64,000 nt of DNA, taken from the NCBI RefSeq assembly GCF_001578935.1, contig NZ_KQ969521.1, forward strand, positions 1-64,000. The letters are read 5' to 3'. Made by a program: the position numbers and the translations under genes. Numbering within the stretch: position 1 is the stretch's first letter; each line of letters begins with the position of its first letter. The notes under the pieces were generated by a model. That model was not told where the DNA came from. It worked only from the letters and a program-made list of their open reading frames with translations, and searched no databases. The DNA comes from Streptococcus oralis. Lineage in GTDB: Bacteria; Bacillota; Bacilli; Lactobacillales; Streptococcaceae. Shown here piece after piece: positions 39,461 through 48,439 of this stretch.

Positions 39461-39847
39461 CTATTCGCTAAATCTTAGAAAATAACCATCTGGATCCAAG
39501 ACTGCAAATTCGTGAGGATAAATAAAGCTATCTCCCACTCGAAATTCTCTTTTGGTCAGCGGACGATGGATAGGATAGTCAGCTTCCAGCAGTTTTTGGT
39601 GGAGCTGAGGGACATCTTCAATGCCAAAGGAAATATTGACACCGCGCCCGAAAGGATAGGTTAGTTGGGCTAATTCTTCTGTGCTGCCTTCTTCTAGCAT
39701 AAGTTGGCAGTCTTCAAGCGAGAGGAAGAGAAATTTCTCCTCTGGACGCTCGTATTCGACAGAAAATCCCAGCAAGTCGCAGTAGAAGTGGCGTGACTTT
39801 TCGAGGTCAGATACTACAAATTCAGGAATGACAGCTTGATAGTCCAT
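39461..39847 (-). CDS. VOC-family (bleomycin-resistance-like) protein
   Basis: A 128-residue VOC protein with a bleomycin-resistance-type layout (VIPEFVVSDLEKSRHFYCDLLGFSVEYERPEEKFLFL; NISFGIEDVPQLHQKLLEAD; FAVLDPDGYFLRFSE). The His/Glu metal ligands of glyoxalase are largely missing, which is more like antibiotic-binding dimers. It lies 11 nt downstream of exoA on the same strand. Substrate unknown. Confidence 0.82.
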   Translation of the reverse strand: MDYQAVIPEFVVSDLEKSRHFYCDLLGFSVEYERPEEKFLFLSLEDCQLMLEEGSTEELAQLTYPFGRGVNISFGIEDVPQLHQKLLEADYPIHRPLTKREFRVGDSFIYPHEFAVLDPDGYFLRFSE

Positions 39848-39858
39848 TAGCTTTCTCC

Positions 39859-40686
39859 TTAGAGCTCAATCTCCATGACAATGGGCGTATGGTCTTGCCG
39901 TGCTCCCGAGTCAATCATGTCAGACTTGGTCACCTTGTCAGCCACGCGGTTGCTAGTTAGCCAGTAGTCGATTCTCCAGCCTGTATTGTTGATTTTAGAA
40001 GTCTTACTGCGTTGTGCCCACCAAGTATAACGCTCTGGGACATCGCCGTGAATATGGCGGAAGGTGTCAGTAAATCCAGTTGCCAAAAGGTTGGTAAATC
40101 CAGCACGTTCCTCGTCGGTAAATCCAGGTGAACGGCGGTTGCTGGCAGGATTTGCAAGGTCGATTTCATTGTGTGCCACATTGTAGTCACCAGTCGCAAG
40201 GACTGGTTTTTCTTTGTCTAGTTGAGCCAAATACTCAGCATATTTGACATCCCAGACTTGGCGTTCTTCCAAGCGTTTGAGACCGTCTCCAGCATTTGGA
40301 GTGTATACTTGGGTCACGAAAAATGTATCAAATTCTAAGGTGATGATACGGCCTTCTAAGTCCATGGTAGAAGGGGAACCGATTTCTGGGAAGCTGATCG
40401 TTGGTGTGAGTTCCTTCTTATAAAGAAACATGGTTCCAGCATAGCCTTTTCGGGCAGGCTCTTGGGAAGAGCGCCAAGTGTTTTCATAGTCTGGGAAGAG
40501 TTCAGCCAAAATTTCCAAGTGTTTCTTTGTAGGACCCTTGGCAGAAAGCTTGGTTTCCTGGATAGCGATAATATCAGCATTTTCGGCTACCAAGGTTTGT
40601 AGGACTTCTTGGGACAATTTTGCACGAGCTGAGTCACTCGTTAGGGCTGCATTGAGGGAATCAATATTCCATGAGATGAGTTTCAT
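39859..40686 (-). CDS. exoA: ExoA, exodeoxyribonuclease / AP endonuclease
   Basis: A 275-residue exonuclease III family enzyme that opens abasic sites in base-excision repair and trims 3' ends. Motifs in order: KLISWNIDSLNA, IIAIQETKLS (metal Glu), ATGDYNVAHNEIDLANP, RYTWWAQR and the final DHTPIVMEIEL with catalytic Asp-His. The start at 40686 gives the pneumococcal length and follows AAAGGTAACTTT; an open frame to 40749 has no ribosome site. Confidence 0.95.
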   Translation of the reverse strand: MKLISWNIDSLNAALTSDSARAKLSQEVLQTLVAENADIIAIQETKLSAKGPTKKHLEILAELFPDYENTWRSSQEPARKGYAGTMFLYKKELTPTISFPEIGSPSTMDLEGRIITLEFDTFFVTQVYTPNAGDGLKRLEERQVWDVKYAEYLAQLDKEKPVLATGDYNVAHNEIDLANPASNRRSPGFTDEERAGFTNLLATGFTDTFRHIHGDVPERYTWWAQRSKTSKINNTGWRIDYWLTSNRVADKVTKSDMIDSGARQDHTPIVMEIEL

Positions 40687-40818
40687 AAAGTTACCTTTTT
40701 CATTCAGATTACAGACTATATTATACCAAAAAAAGGCGCATTTCCCCAACGTATGGTTTGAAAAATCCCTCTCTTTTGTTTATAATAAAAAAGATTTTAT
40801 GAAAAGGAGTGAAAATAG

Positions 40819-41274
40819 ATGAAATTCTACTCTTATGACTATGTGCTCAGCCAAATCAATCAGCAAAATAATGTCATGATTGGGTTAGGGATTGTCTTGC
40901 TGGGAGTGACCGGTTTTTTTGCCTTCAAGGCTTATCGCGACAATCGAGGAACCAAGTTTCGGGAGCTGGTCATGATTTCTGTCTTGACCTTATTGACCTT
41001 ACTACTGGTAAGTATCTCAAATTTTCAGTCCAATCAAGCCTCTAATAATCAGTTTCAAACATCCCTTCATTTTATCGAAGTGGTTTCTGGAGATTTGGGG
41101 GTAGACAAGTCCAAAGTTTATGTAAACACCTCGGCAGCAACGGATGGAGCCATTCTTAAGGTAGGAAATAGTTACTATCGAGCCATGAGTGGAAGTGAGC
41201 CAGACAAATACCTGTTAGAAAAAATGGAACTTTATAAGACAGATGACATCGAATTGGTGGAGGTGAAGAAATGA
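40819..41274 (+). CDS. DUF3290-family membrane protein
   Basis: A 151-residue protein with two N-terminal membrane helices (NNVMIGLGIVLLGVTGFFAF; LVMISVLTLLTLLLVSI) and an extracytoplasmic soluble domain. AAAAGGAG precedes the start. The stop overlaps the start of the DUF421 gene. DUF3290 and DUF421 proteins occur as pairs in lactic-acid bacteria and streptococci and probably form a complex; function unknown. Confidence 0.85.
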   Translation: MKFYSYDYVLSQINQQNNVMIGLGIVLLGVTGFFAFKAYRDNRGTKFRELVMISVLTLLTLLLVSISNFQSNQASNNQFQTSLHFIEVVSGDLGVDKSKVYVNTSAATDGAILKVGNSYYRAMSGSEPDKYLLEKMELYKTDDIELVEVKK

Positions 41275-41906
41275 CACTTAATTACCTTGAAATTTTAATC
41301 AAACTGGCCTTGGGTCTCTTTTCTCTGGTATTCGTCATCAATGTGACAGGTAAGGGAAATCTAGCGCCCAATTCAGCAACAGATCAAATTCAGAACTATG
41401 TTCTTGGGGGAATTATCGGTGGGGTGATTTACAATAGCTCTATCAGTATTCTTCAGTACGCAGTTATCCTGATTATGTGGACTATATTGGTCTTGACCCT
41501 CAAATGGCTTAACAATAACGTTCGTTTTGTCAAACACCTCATCGACGGTAAACCAACTCTCCTGATTAGAAATGGGAAAATCGACCCCGAAGCCTGTCGC
41601 TCGGTTGGTTTGTCCGCAGCAGACGTCGCCCTTAAACTGCGAGGGCAAGGAATTTTCCAGATGAAGCAAGTCAAACGAGCTGTGCAGGAGCAAAACGGTC
41701 AGCTCATCGTAGTGCAAATGGGCGATGAAAATCCCAAGTATCCTGTCGTGACAGATGGTGTCATTCAGCTAGATGTGCTAGAATCTATCGGTCGTACGGA
41801 GGAGTGGCTTCTTGACAACCTCAGCAAACAAGGGCATGACAATGTCGCTAATATCTTTATCGCTGAGTATGACAAGGGTGCTGTCACAGTCGTAACCTAT
41901 GAATAA
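41271..41906 (+). CDS. DUF421 (YetF-like) membrane protein
   Basis: A 211-residue protein with three N-terminal membrane helices followed by the DUF421 soluble domain (IDGKPTLLIRNGKIDPEACRSVGLSAADVALKLRGQGI), where the RNG turn and LRxxGI are family marks. Known members such as YetF act in spore-germination-related or envelope roles in bacilli, but the function here is not known. Coupled by ATGA to the DUF3290 gene. Confidence 0.88.
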   Translation: MTLNYLEILIKLALGLFSLVFVINVTGKGNLAPNSATDQIQNYVLGGIIGGVIYNSSISILQYAVILIMWTILVLTLKWLNNNVRFVKHLIDGKPTLLIRNGKIDPEACRSVGLSAADVALKLRGQGIFQMKQVKRAVQEQNGQLIVVQMGDENPKYPVVTDGVIQLDVLESIGRTEEWLLDNLSKQGHDNVANIFIAEYDKGAVTVVTYE

Positions 41907-41922
41907 GAAAAACCTGGGGTCT

Positions 41923-42073
41923 TGTACTCTTCGAAAATCTCTTCAAACTGCGTCAACGTCGCCTTGCTGTATGTAGGTTACTGACTTCGTCAGTTCTATC
42001 TACAACCTCAAAGCAGTGCTTTGAGCAGCCTGCGGCTAGTTTCCTAGTTTGCTGATGATTTTCATTGAGTATT
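41923..42073 (+). repeat. BOX element (boxA-boxB-boxC)
   Basis: It opens TACTCTTCGAAAATCTC with CTGCGTCAACGTCGCC (boxA), has one boxB unit and closes GATTTTCATTGAGTATT. It fills the gap between the DUF421 gene and the ABC exporter genes, with its end 38 nt before the first exporter gene. Confidence 0.95.
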
Positions 42074-42110
42074 GGCCTCAGGTTTCCATTTGCAATCAGA
42101 AAGGGATTTT

Positions 42111-43856
42111 ATGTCCATTATTCAAAAACTCTGGTGGTTTTTCAAGTTAGAAAAGCGCCGTTATTTAGTCGGGATTGTGGCCTTGGTCTTGGTTTCCGTC
42201 CTCAATCTCATTCCCCCCATGGTCATGGGACGGGTCATTGATGCCATTACATCGGGGCAATTAACCCAGCAGGAACTCCTTCTTAATCTATTTTATTTGC
42301 TACTTGCGGCCTTTGGGATGTACTATCTGCGCTATGTTTGGCGCATGTATATCCTAGGAACTTCCTATCGTCTGGGGCAGATTATGCGGTCTCGCTTGTT
42401 TGAGCATTTTACTAAGATGTCGCCAGCCTTTTATCAGACCTATCGGACGGGGGACTTGATGGCACACGCCACCAATGATATCAATGCTTTAACTCGATTA
42501 GCAGGGGGCGGTGTTATGTCTGCGGTGGATGCCTCTATCACGGCTCTGGTGACTTTGCTGACCATGCTCTTTAGTATTTCGTGGCAAATGACCTTGGTTG
42601 CCATTCTTCCCTTGCCTTTTATGGCCTATGCGACCAGTCGTCTAGGGAGAAAGACCCACAAGGCCTTTGGCGAGTCACAAGCTGCCTTTTCCGAACTCAA
42701 TAACAAGGTGCAGGAGTCTGTATCAGGTATCAAGGTGACCAAGTCTTTCGGTTATCAGGCGGATGAGTTGAAGTCCTTTCAGGCAGTAAATGAATTGACC
42801 TTCCAAAAGAATCTGCAAACCATGAAATACGATAGTCTCTTTGACCCTATGGTTCTCTTGTTTGTTGGTTCATCCTATGTTTTAACCCTTTTGGTCGGTT
42901 CTTTGATGGTGCAGGAGGGACAGATTACAGTTGGGAATCTGATCACTTTTATCAGCTACTTGGATATGCTGGTTTGGCCACTTATGGCCATCGGCTTCCT
43001 CTTTAATATCACTCAGCGAGGGAAGGTTTCTTATCAACGAATTGAAAATCTTTTGTCTCAGGAATCACCTGTACAAGATCCTGAATTTCCTCTGGACGGT
43101 ATTGAAAATGGACGTTTGGAGTATGCCATTGACAGCTTTGCCTTTGAAAATGAGGAAACACTGACGGATATTCACTTTAGTTTGGAAAAAGGGCAAACCC
43201 TGGGCTTGGTCGGACAGACAGGTTCTGGGAAAACATCCTTGATTAAGCTCCTCTTGCGTGAATACGATGTGGATAAGGGAGCTATTTACCTAAACGGTCA
43301 TGATATTCGGGACTATCGTCTGACAGACCTTCGCAGCCTCATGGGCTATGTTCCTCAGGACCAGTTCCTCTTTGCGACTTCGATCTTAGACAATATCCGC
43401 TTTGGAAATCCTAATTTGCCCCTTTCAGCAGTTGAGGAAGCGACCAAGCTGGCTCAAGTTTACCAAGATATTGTGGACATGCCTCAGGGATTTGATACGT
43501 TGATCGGTGAAAAGGGAGTCAGTCTTTCAGGTGGGCAAAAGCAACGTCTGGCTATGAGTCGGGCTATGATTTTAGACCCTGATATTTTGATTCTAGATGA
43601 TTCCTTGTCAGCAGTGGATGCCAAGACGGAGTATGCGATTATCGACAATCTCAAGGAAACTCGTAAGGATAAGACAACCATTATCACAGCCCATCGCCTC
43701 AGTGCAGTTGTCCATGCAGATATGATTTTGGTTCTGCAAAATGGCCAAATCATCGAACGGGGGACACACGAAGACCTGCTAGCCCTAGATGGCTGGTATG
43801 CCCAAACATACCAGTCTCAACAGTTGGAAATGAAAGGAGAAGAAGATGCAGAATAA
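42111..43856 (+). CDS. Heterodimeric ABC exporter, subunit 1 (degenerate catalytic Glu)
   Basis: A 581-residue half-transporter: six membrane helices (1-320) and an ATPase domain with Walker A GLVGQTGSGKTS, canonical signature LSGGQKQR, and Walker B ILILDDS, in which Asp replaces the catalytic Glu. The partner encoded next has the opposite defect, so the pair forms one canonical and one degenerate ATP site, as in BmrCD, LmrCD or PatAB. Likely substrates are drugs or lipids. ATG 42111 follows AAAGGG; a frame to 42072 runs into the BOX repeat. Confidence 0.92.
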   Translation: MSIIQKLWWFFKLEKRRYLVGIVALVLVSVLNLIPPMVMGRVIDAITSGQLTQQELLLNLFYLLLAAFGMYYLRYVWRMYILGTSYRLGQIMRSRLFEHFTKMSPAFYQTYRTGDLMAHATNDINALTRLAGGGVMSAVDASITALVTLLTMLFSISWQMTLVAILPLPFMAYATSRLGRKTHKAFGESQAAFSELNNKVQESVSGIKVTKSFGYQADELKSFQAVNELTFQKNLQTMKYDSLFDPMVLLFVGSSYVLTLLVGSLMVQEGQITVGNLITFISYLDMLVWPLMAIGFLFNITQRGKVSYQRIENLLSQESPVQDPEFPLDGIENGRLEYAIDSFAFENEETLTDIHFSLEKGQTLGLVGQTGSGKTSLIKLLLREYDVDKGAIYLNGHDIRDYRLTDLRSLMGYVPQDQFLFATSILDNIRFGNPNLPLSAVEEATKLAQVYQDIVDMPQGFDTLIGEKGVSLSGGQKQRLAMSRAMILDPDILILDDSLSAVDAKTEYAIIDNLKETRKDKTTIITAHRLSAVVHADMILVLQNGQIIERGTHEDLLALDGWYAQTYQSQQLEMKGEEDAE

Positions 43857-45588
43857 GCAAGAACAATGGACTGTATTGAAGCGCTTGATGTCTTATCTCA
43901 AGCCCTATGGCCTCCTGACCTTTTTGGCACTCAGTTTTCTCCTTGCGACTACGGTCATTAAAAGTGTCATTCCCCTTGTGGCTTCCCACTTTATCGACCA
44001 GTACCTCAGCAACCTAAACCATCTTGCTATGACCGTTTTGCTTGCCTACTATGGCCTCTATATCCTGCAAACTCTAGTTCAGTATGTCGGAAATCTTCTC
44101 TTTGCGCGGGTGTCCTACAGTATTGTCAGAGATATTCGTCGGGATGCCTTTGCCAATATGGAGAAACTCGGCATGTCTTATTTTGACAAGACGCCAGCAG
44201 GTTCCATCGTCTCTCGTTTGACCAATGATACCGAGACCATCAGTGATATGTTTTCGGGGATTTTATCCAGCTTTATCTCAGCAGTTTTCATCTTTCTGAC
44301 AACCCTGTATACCATGTTGGTTCTGGATTTTCGTTTGACAGCTTTAGTCTTGCTCTTTCTTCCCTTGATTTTCCTTTTGGTCAATCTCTATCGGAAAAAG
44401 TCAGTCAAGATTATCGAGAAAACCAGAAGTCTCTTGTCGGATATCAATAGTAAGCTGGCAGAAAATATCGAAGGAATCAGGATTATTCAGGCCTTTAATC
44501 AAGAGAAGCGCCTGCAGACAGAATTTGATGAAATCAACCAAGAACACTTGGTCTATGCCAACCGTTCTGTAGCCTTGGATGCCCTCTTTTTGAGACCTGC
44601 CATGAGTTTGCTGAAACTCCTAGGCTACGCAGTTTTGATGGCCTACTTTGGCTACCGTGGTCTTTCTATCGGGATAACAGCCGGAACCATGTATGCCTTT
44701 ATCCAGTATATCAATCGTCTCTTTGATCCCTTGATTGAGGTAACGCAAAACTTTTCAACCCTTCAAACGTCCATGGTGTCTGCAGGTCGTGTCTTTGCCT
44801 TGATTGATGAGACAACCTATGAGCCTCTTCAAGAAGATGGGCAAGCCAAAGTTCAAGAAGGCAATATCCGTTTTGAACATGTCTGTTTCTCATATGACGG
44901 TAAACATCCGATACTGGATGACATTTCCTTTTCAGTTAAGAAGGGTGAAACCATTGCATTTGTAGGGCATACAGGTTCGGGGAAATCTTCCATTATCAAT
45001 GTCCTCATGCGTTTTTATGAATTTCAGTCAGGCCGTATTCTCTTGGATGGTGTGGATATTAGAGACTACAGTCAGGAAGAGCTGAGAAAGAACATCGGTC
45101 TTGTCTTACAGGATCCCTTCCTCTATCATGGAACCATCAAGTCCAATATCGCCATGTACCAAGATCTTAGTGATGAAGAGGTTCAGGCTGCGGCTGCCTT
45201 TGTGGATGCGGATTCCTTTATTCAGGACCTTCCTCTGGGATATGATGCCCCTGTTTCCGAGCGTGGTTCGAGCTTTTCTACTGGCCAGCGCCAGCTTCTT
45301 GCCTTTGCTAGAACAGTCGCCAGTCAGCCTAAAATCCTGATTTTGGATGAAGCGACAGCCAATATTGACTCTGAAACAGAAAGTTTGGTTCAAGATTCCC
45401 TAGCCAAGATGAGACAGGGGAGGACGACCATTGCTATTGCTCATCGCCTTTCGACCATCCAGGACGCCAACTGCATTTATGTCTTGGACAAGGGGCGCAT
45501 CATCGAGAGGGGAACCCATGAGGAACTCTTGGCCTTGGGAGGAACCTATCATAAGATGTATAGCTTGCAGGCAGGGGCTATGTCCTAA
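43846..45588 (+). CDS. Heterodimeric ABC exporter, subunit 2
   Basis: A 580-residue half-transporter, six helices followed by an ATPase domain with Walker A FVGHTGSGKSS, an altered signature FSTGQRQL (canonical LSGGQ lost) and intact Walker B ILILDEAT with catalytic Glu. The start overlaps the end of subunit 1 by 11 nt. The stop codon lies at the very edge of a BOX element. Confidence 0.92.
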   Translation: MQNKQEQWTVLKRLMSYLKPYGLLTFLALSFLLATTVIKSVIPLVASHFIDQYLSNLNHLAMTVLLAYYGLYILQTLVQYVGNLLFARVSYSIVRDIRRDAFANMEKLGMSYFDKTPAGSIVSRLTNDTETISDMFSGILSSFISAVFIFLTTLYTMLVLDFRLTALVLLFLPLIFLLVNLYRKKSVKIIEKTRSLLSDINSKLAENIEGIRIIQAFNQEKRLQTEFDEINQEHLVYANRSVALDALFLRPAMSLLKLLGYAVLMAYFGYRGLSIGITAGTMYAFIQYINRLFDPLIEVTQNFSTLQTSMVSAGRVFALIDETTYEPLQEDGQAKVQEGNIRFEHVCFSYDGKHPILDDISFSVKKGETIAFVGHTGSGKSSIINVLMRFYEFQSGRILLDGVDIRDYSQEELRKNIGLVLQDPFLYHGTIKSNIAMYQDLSDEEVQAAAAFVDADSFIQDLPLGYDAPVSERGSSFSTGQRQLLAFARTVASQPKILILDEATANIDSETESLVQDSLAKMRQGRTTIAIAHRLSTIQDANCIYVLDKGRIIERGTHEELLALGGTYHKMYSLQAGAMS

Positions 45589-45700
45589 TACTCTTTGGAA
45601 ATCTCTTCAAACCATGTCGGATTTATCTGCAACCTCAAAGCAGTACTTTGAACAGCCTGCGACTAGTTTCCTAGCTTGCTCTTTGATTTTCATTGAGCAC
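45586..45700 (+). repeat. BOX element, degenerate
   Basis: TAATACTCTTTGGAAATCTC begins a shortened boxA, then part of boxB (ATCTGCAACCTCAAAGCAG) and a boxC ending GATTTTCATTGAGCAC. About 40 bp between boxA and boxB are missing. It begins in the stop codon of the ABC exporter gene. Confidence 0.85.
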
Positions 45701-45752
45701 CAGAAGGAAATTCTTCAAATCACAGATTTCTTGCACCGCCTTTTCCATTTTG

Positions 45753-45761
45753 TGGTATAAT
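45753..45761 (+). promoter_or_regulatory. Promoter of the sugar transferase operon
   Basis: Extended -10 box TGGTATAAT; a possible TTGCAC -35 box (45731-45736) is 19 bp upstream. A second TTGACA/TATAAT pair immediately downstream (45770-45787) is too closely spaced to be a normal promoter. Confidence 0.65.
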
Positions 45762-45806
45762 GAAAAATGTTGACAAATAGTATAATAAAAACAAAGGAGA
45801 AACAGT

Positions 45807-46499
45807 ATGCTGAAATGGGAAGACTTGCCCGTGGAAATGCGATCAAGCGAGGTTGAGTCTTACTACCAGCTTGTCTCTAAAAGGAAGGGGTCGCTGATTT
45901 TCAAGCGTTGTTTGGACTGGGTTCTGGCCTTGGTCTTGCTGATTTTGACTTCCCCAGTCTTTCTTATCTTGAGCATTTGGATCAAGTTGGATAGCAAGGG
46001 GCCTGTCATTTACAAGCAAGAGCGCGTGACCCAGTACAACCGTCCGTTCAAGATTTGGAAGTTCCGTACTATGGTAACGGATGCGGATAAAAAAGGTAGT
46101 CTGGTGACTTCTGCTAACGATAGCCGTATTACCAAAGTGGGAAATTTCATCCGCCGTGTGCGCTTGGACGAACTGCCTCAGCTGGTCAATGTCCTTAAAG
46201 GCGAGATGTCCTTTGTTGGGACACGACCTGAGGTGCCACGTTACACGGAGCAGTATAGCCCTGAAATGATGGCGACCTTGCTCTTGCCAGCAGGAATCAC
46301 CTCTCCAGCTAGTATCAACTACAAGGATGAGGACACCATCATCAGTCAAATGACGGAGAAAGGTCTGTCGGTTGACCAGGCCTATATCGAACATGTCCTT
46401 CCTGAAAAGATGCGCTATAATCTCGCCTATCTCCGAGAATTTAGTTTCCTTGGAGACATCAAAATCATGTTTCAGACCGTGTTTGAAGTGCTAAAATAA
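45807..46499 (+). CDS. Initiating sugar-phosphate transferase (polyprenyl-P linked)
   Basis: A 230-residue member of the WcaJ/PglC-type bacterial sugar transferase family. One membrane helix (WVLALVLLILTSPVFLILSIW) precedes the catalytic core: KLDSKGPVIYKQERVTQYNRPFKIWKFRTM and VRLDELPQLVNVLKGEMSFVGTRPE. It moves a sugar-1-phosphate from UDP-sugar to undecaprenyl phosphate. In the pneumococcus the gene in this setting, paired with an aminotransferase, is proposed to start the teichoic-acid repeat with AATGal. AAAGGAG precedes the start. Confidence 0.9.
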   Translation: MLKWEDLPVEMRSSEVESYYQLVSKRKGSLIFKRCLDWVLALVLLILTSPVFLILSIWIKLDSKGPVIYKQERVTQYNRPFKIWKFRTMVTDADKKGSLVTSANDSRITKVGNFIRRVRLDELPQLVNVLKGEMSFVGTRPEVPRYTEQYSPEMMATLLLPAGITSPASINYKDEDTIISQMTEKGLSVDQAYIEHVLPEKMRYNLAYLREFSFLGDIKIMFQTVFEVLK

Positions 46500-46541
46500 A
46501 GCAGTCATGAGAAAATGAGTACAGATAAAAGGAGCAAATCA

Positions 46542-47771
46542 ATGCCAAATTACAATATTCCATTTTCACCACCCGATATTACCGAAGCTGAAATTGCTGA
46601 AGTAGCGGATACCCTACGTTCTGGTTGGATCACAACAGGTCCTAAGACAAAAGAATTGGAGCGCCGCTTGTCCCAATACACACAGACACCTAAGACTGTC
46701 TGTCTCAACTCTGCAACAGCCGCTCTTGAGTTGATTTTGCGTGTTTTGGAAGTGGGACCAGGTGATGAAGTCATCGTTCCAGCTATGACCTATACAGCTT
46801 CATGTAGTGTTATCACACACGTAGGAGCAACACCAGTCATGGTGGATATCCAAGAAGATACTTTTGAGATGGACTATGACCTTCTTGAGCAAGCCATCAC
46901 TGAAAAGACTAAGGTGATCATTCCAGTAGAGCTTGCAGGGATTGTTTGCGACTATGACCGTTTGTTCCAAGTCGTGGAGAAAAAACGTGACCTCTTTACT
47001 GCATCAAGCAAGTGGCAAAAGGCCTTTAACCGTATTGTGATTGTCTCTGATAGTGCCCATGCTTTGGGATCAACTTATAAAGGACACCCTGCTGGCTCTA
47101 TCGCTGACTTTACTTCCTTCTCATTCCATGCCGTTAAAAACTTTACAACGGCTGAGGGAGGAAGTGCGACTTGGAAGGCCAATCCAGCGATTGATGACGA
47201 AGAGATGTACAAGGAATTCCAAATCCTTTCCCTTCATGGTCAAACTAAGGATGCTCTTGCTAAGATGCAATTGGGTTCATGGGAATACGATATCGTAACA
47301 CCTGCCTACAAGTGCAACATGACGGATATCATGGCTTCGCTTGGTTTGGTACAATTAGACCGTTACCCTGATTTGCTACAACGTCGTAAGGACATTGTGG
47401 ACCGCTATGATCGAGGTTTTGCAGGTTCTCGCATTCGTCCATTGGCACACAAGACCGATACTGTCGAATCTTCACGCCATCTTTACATCACCCATGTAGA
47501 AGGAGCAAGTCTAGAAGAACGCAACCTCATCATCCAAGAATTGGCTAAAGCAGGAATTGCAAGTAACGTCCACTACAAACCGCTTCCTCTCCTGACAGCT
47601 TATAAGAATCTTGGCTTTGATATGGCGAACTATCCTAAGGCCTATGCCTTCTTTGAAAATGAAATTACGCTCCCTCTTCACACTAAACTAAGCGATGAAG
47701 AAGTGGACTATATCATTGAGACTTTCAAAACAGTTTCTGAAAAAGTACTAACTTTATCAAAAAAATCGTAA
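46542..47771 (+). CDS. DegT/DnrJ/EryC1 sugar aminotransferase
   Basis: A 409-residue PLP-dependent aminotransferase that works on nucleotide keto-sugars. The PLP lysine lies in FTSFSFHAVKNFTTAEGG, and the cofactor-binding Asp is in VIVSDSAHALGSTYKGHPAGS. It probably makes UDP-AATGal (2-acetamido-4-amino-trideoxygalactose), the sugar passed on by the transferase encoded just upstream, for teichoic acid. The start at 46542 has AAAGGAG 7 nt upstream. Confidence 0.9.
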   Translation: MPNYNIPFSPPDITEAEIAEVADTLRSGWITTGPKTKELERRLSQYTQTPKTVCLNSATAALELILRVLEVGPGDEVIVPAMTYTASCSVITHVGATPVMVDIQEDTFEMDYDLLEQAITEKTKVIIPVELAGIVCDYDRLFQVVEKKRDLFTASSKWQKAFNRIVIVSDSAHALGSTYKGHPAGSIADFTSFSFHAVKNFTTAEGGSATWKANPAIDDEEMYKEFQILSLHGQTKDALAKMQLGSWEYDIVTPAYKCNMTDIMASLGLVQLDRYPDLLQRRKDIVDRYDRGFAGSRIRPLAHKTDTVESSRHLYITHVEGASLEERNLIIQELAKAGIASNVHYKPLPLLTAYKNLGFDMANYPKAYAFFENEITLPLHTKLSDEEVDYIIETFKTVSEKVLTLSKKS

Positions 47772-47778
47772 AAAAGTC

Positions 47779-47807
47779 TTGACAAAGAAAAAACAAAGTA
47801 TTAAAAT
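47779..47807 (+). promoter_or_regulatory. Promoter of the trp operon leader
   Basis: TTGACA (47779-47784) and TAAAAT (47802-47807) are 17 bp apart, just after the aminotransferase stop codon. The transcript carries about 625 nt of leader. Confidence 0.85.
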
Positions 47808-47814
47808 AAGTTCA

Positions 47815-48066
47815 ACAAATCAGAAAAGTAACTATGTTTGATCTTCAGGGAGCCTGTGGTGATTGTGAACAGGTGGTTGGAAGTAGTGAAATTGGGCTGA
47901 TTTTAAAAATGAATTTGAAACAATGAAAATTCGGTGCGCACACCTTATAGTGCAACTTGTTGTTAGACAAGGTAGAGATGTAAAGGGGATAGTCCCTTTA
48001 TAATTGAGGTGGCACCGCGTTACCAACGCCCTCACACAGAATCCAATCTGTGTGTGGGCTTTTTTA
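47815..48066 (+). promoter_or_regulatory. T-box leader 1 (tryptophan)
   Basis: A full T-box unit: stem I region with GGGAGCCTGTGG and several UGG (Trp) triplets, then AATTGAGGTGGCACCGCG (T-box sequence, 48003-48020) which binds the uncharged tRNA acceptor end, then terminator stem CCCTCACACA/TGTGTGTGGG with a T-run (48029-48066). With uncharged tRNA-Trp the antiterminator forms and transcription continues. Confidence 0.9.
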
Positions 48067-48094
48067 TATTATCGCATCGGCTGTATGAAAAAAT

Positions 48095-48394
48095 CATACA
48101 CTGAAACAAAGGAAAGATGAGATTATCATCTAAGTTTTTAATTAAAAAGATGGAAAAATTACAGTCCTTTCTCTCACAGAGAGCTTGTGGTTGCTGGAAA
48201 CAAGCAGAGAAAGTTGTAAGGTTGGGTCCATCTGAAACGAGAGAAGAAAACATAATTCTCAAGGGAGTGCCCTTTATCGCACAGCCTGTTACAGGAAGGT
48301 TCTGAGACAGGAATGAGAGATAGGAGAAATCCTATAATTGAGGTGGCACCGCGAATTTCGTCCTCACGCAAGTTATTTTGCGTGGGGATTTTTC
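48095..48394 (+). promoter_or_regulatory. T-box leader 2 (tryptophan)
   Basis: A second complete T-box: stem I with AGAGAGCTTGTGGTTGCTGG and the likely specifier UGG in GGTTGGGTCC, T-box sequence AATTGAGGTGGCACCGCGA (48337-48355), and terminator CCTCACGCAA/TTGCGTGGGG with T-run (48361-48390). It lies between the first unit and trpE. No separate promoter is seen for it. Confidence 0.9.
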
Positions 48395-48439
48395 ATACAG
48401 TCGCCACGGACTAGAAGTAGAACTGAAAGGGAAATTACA

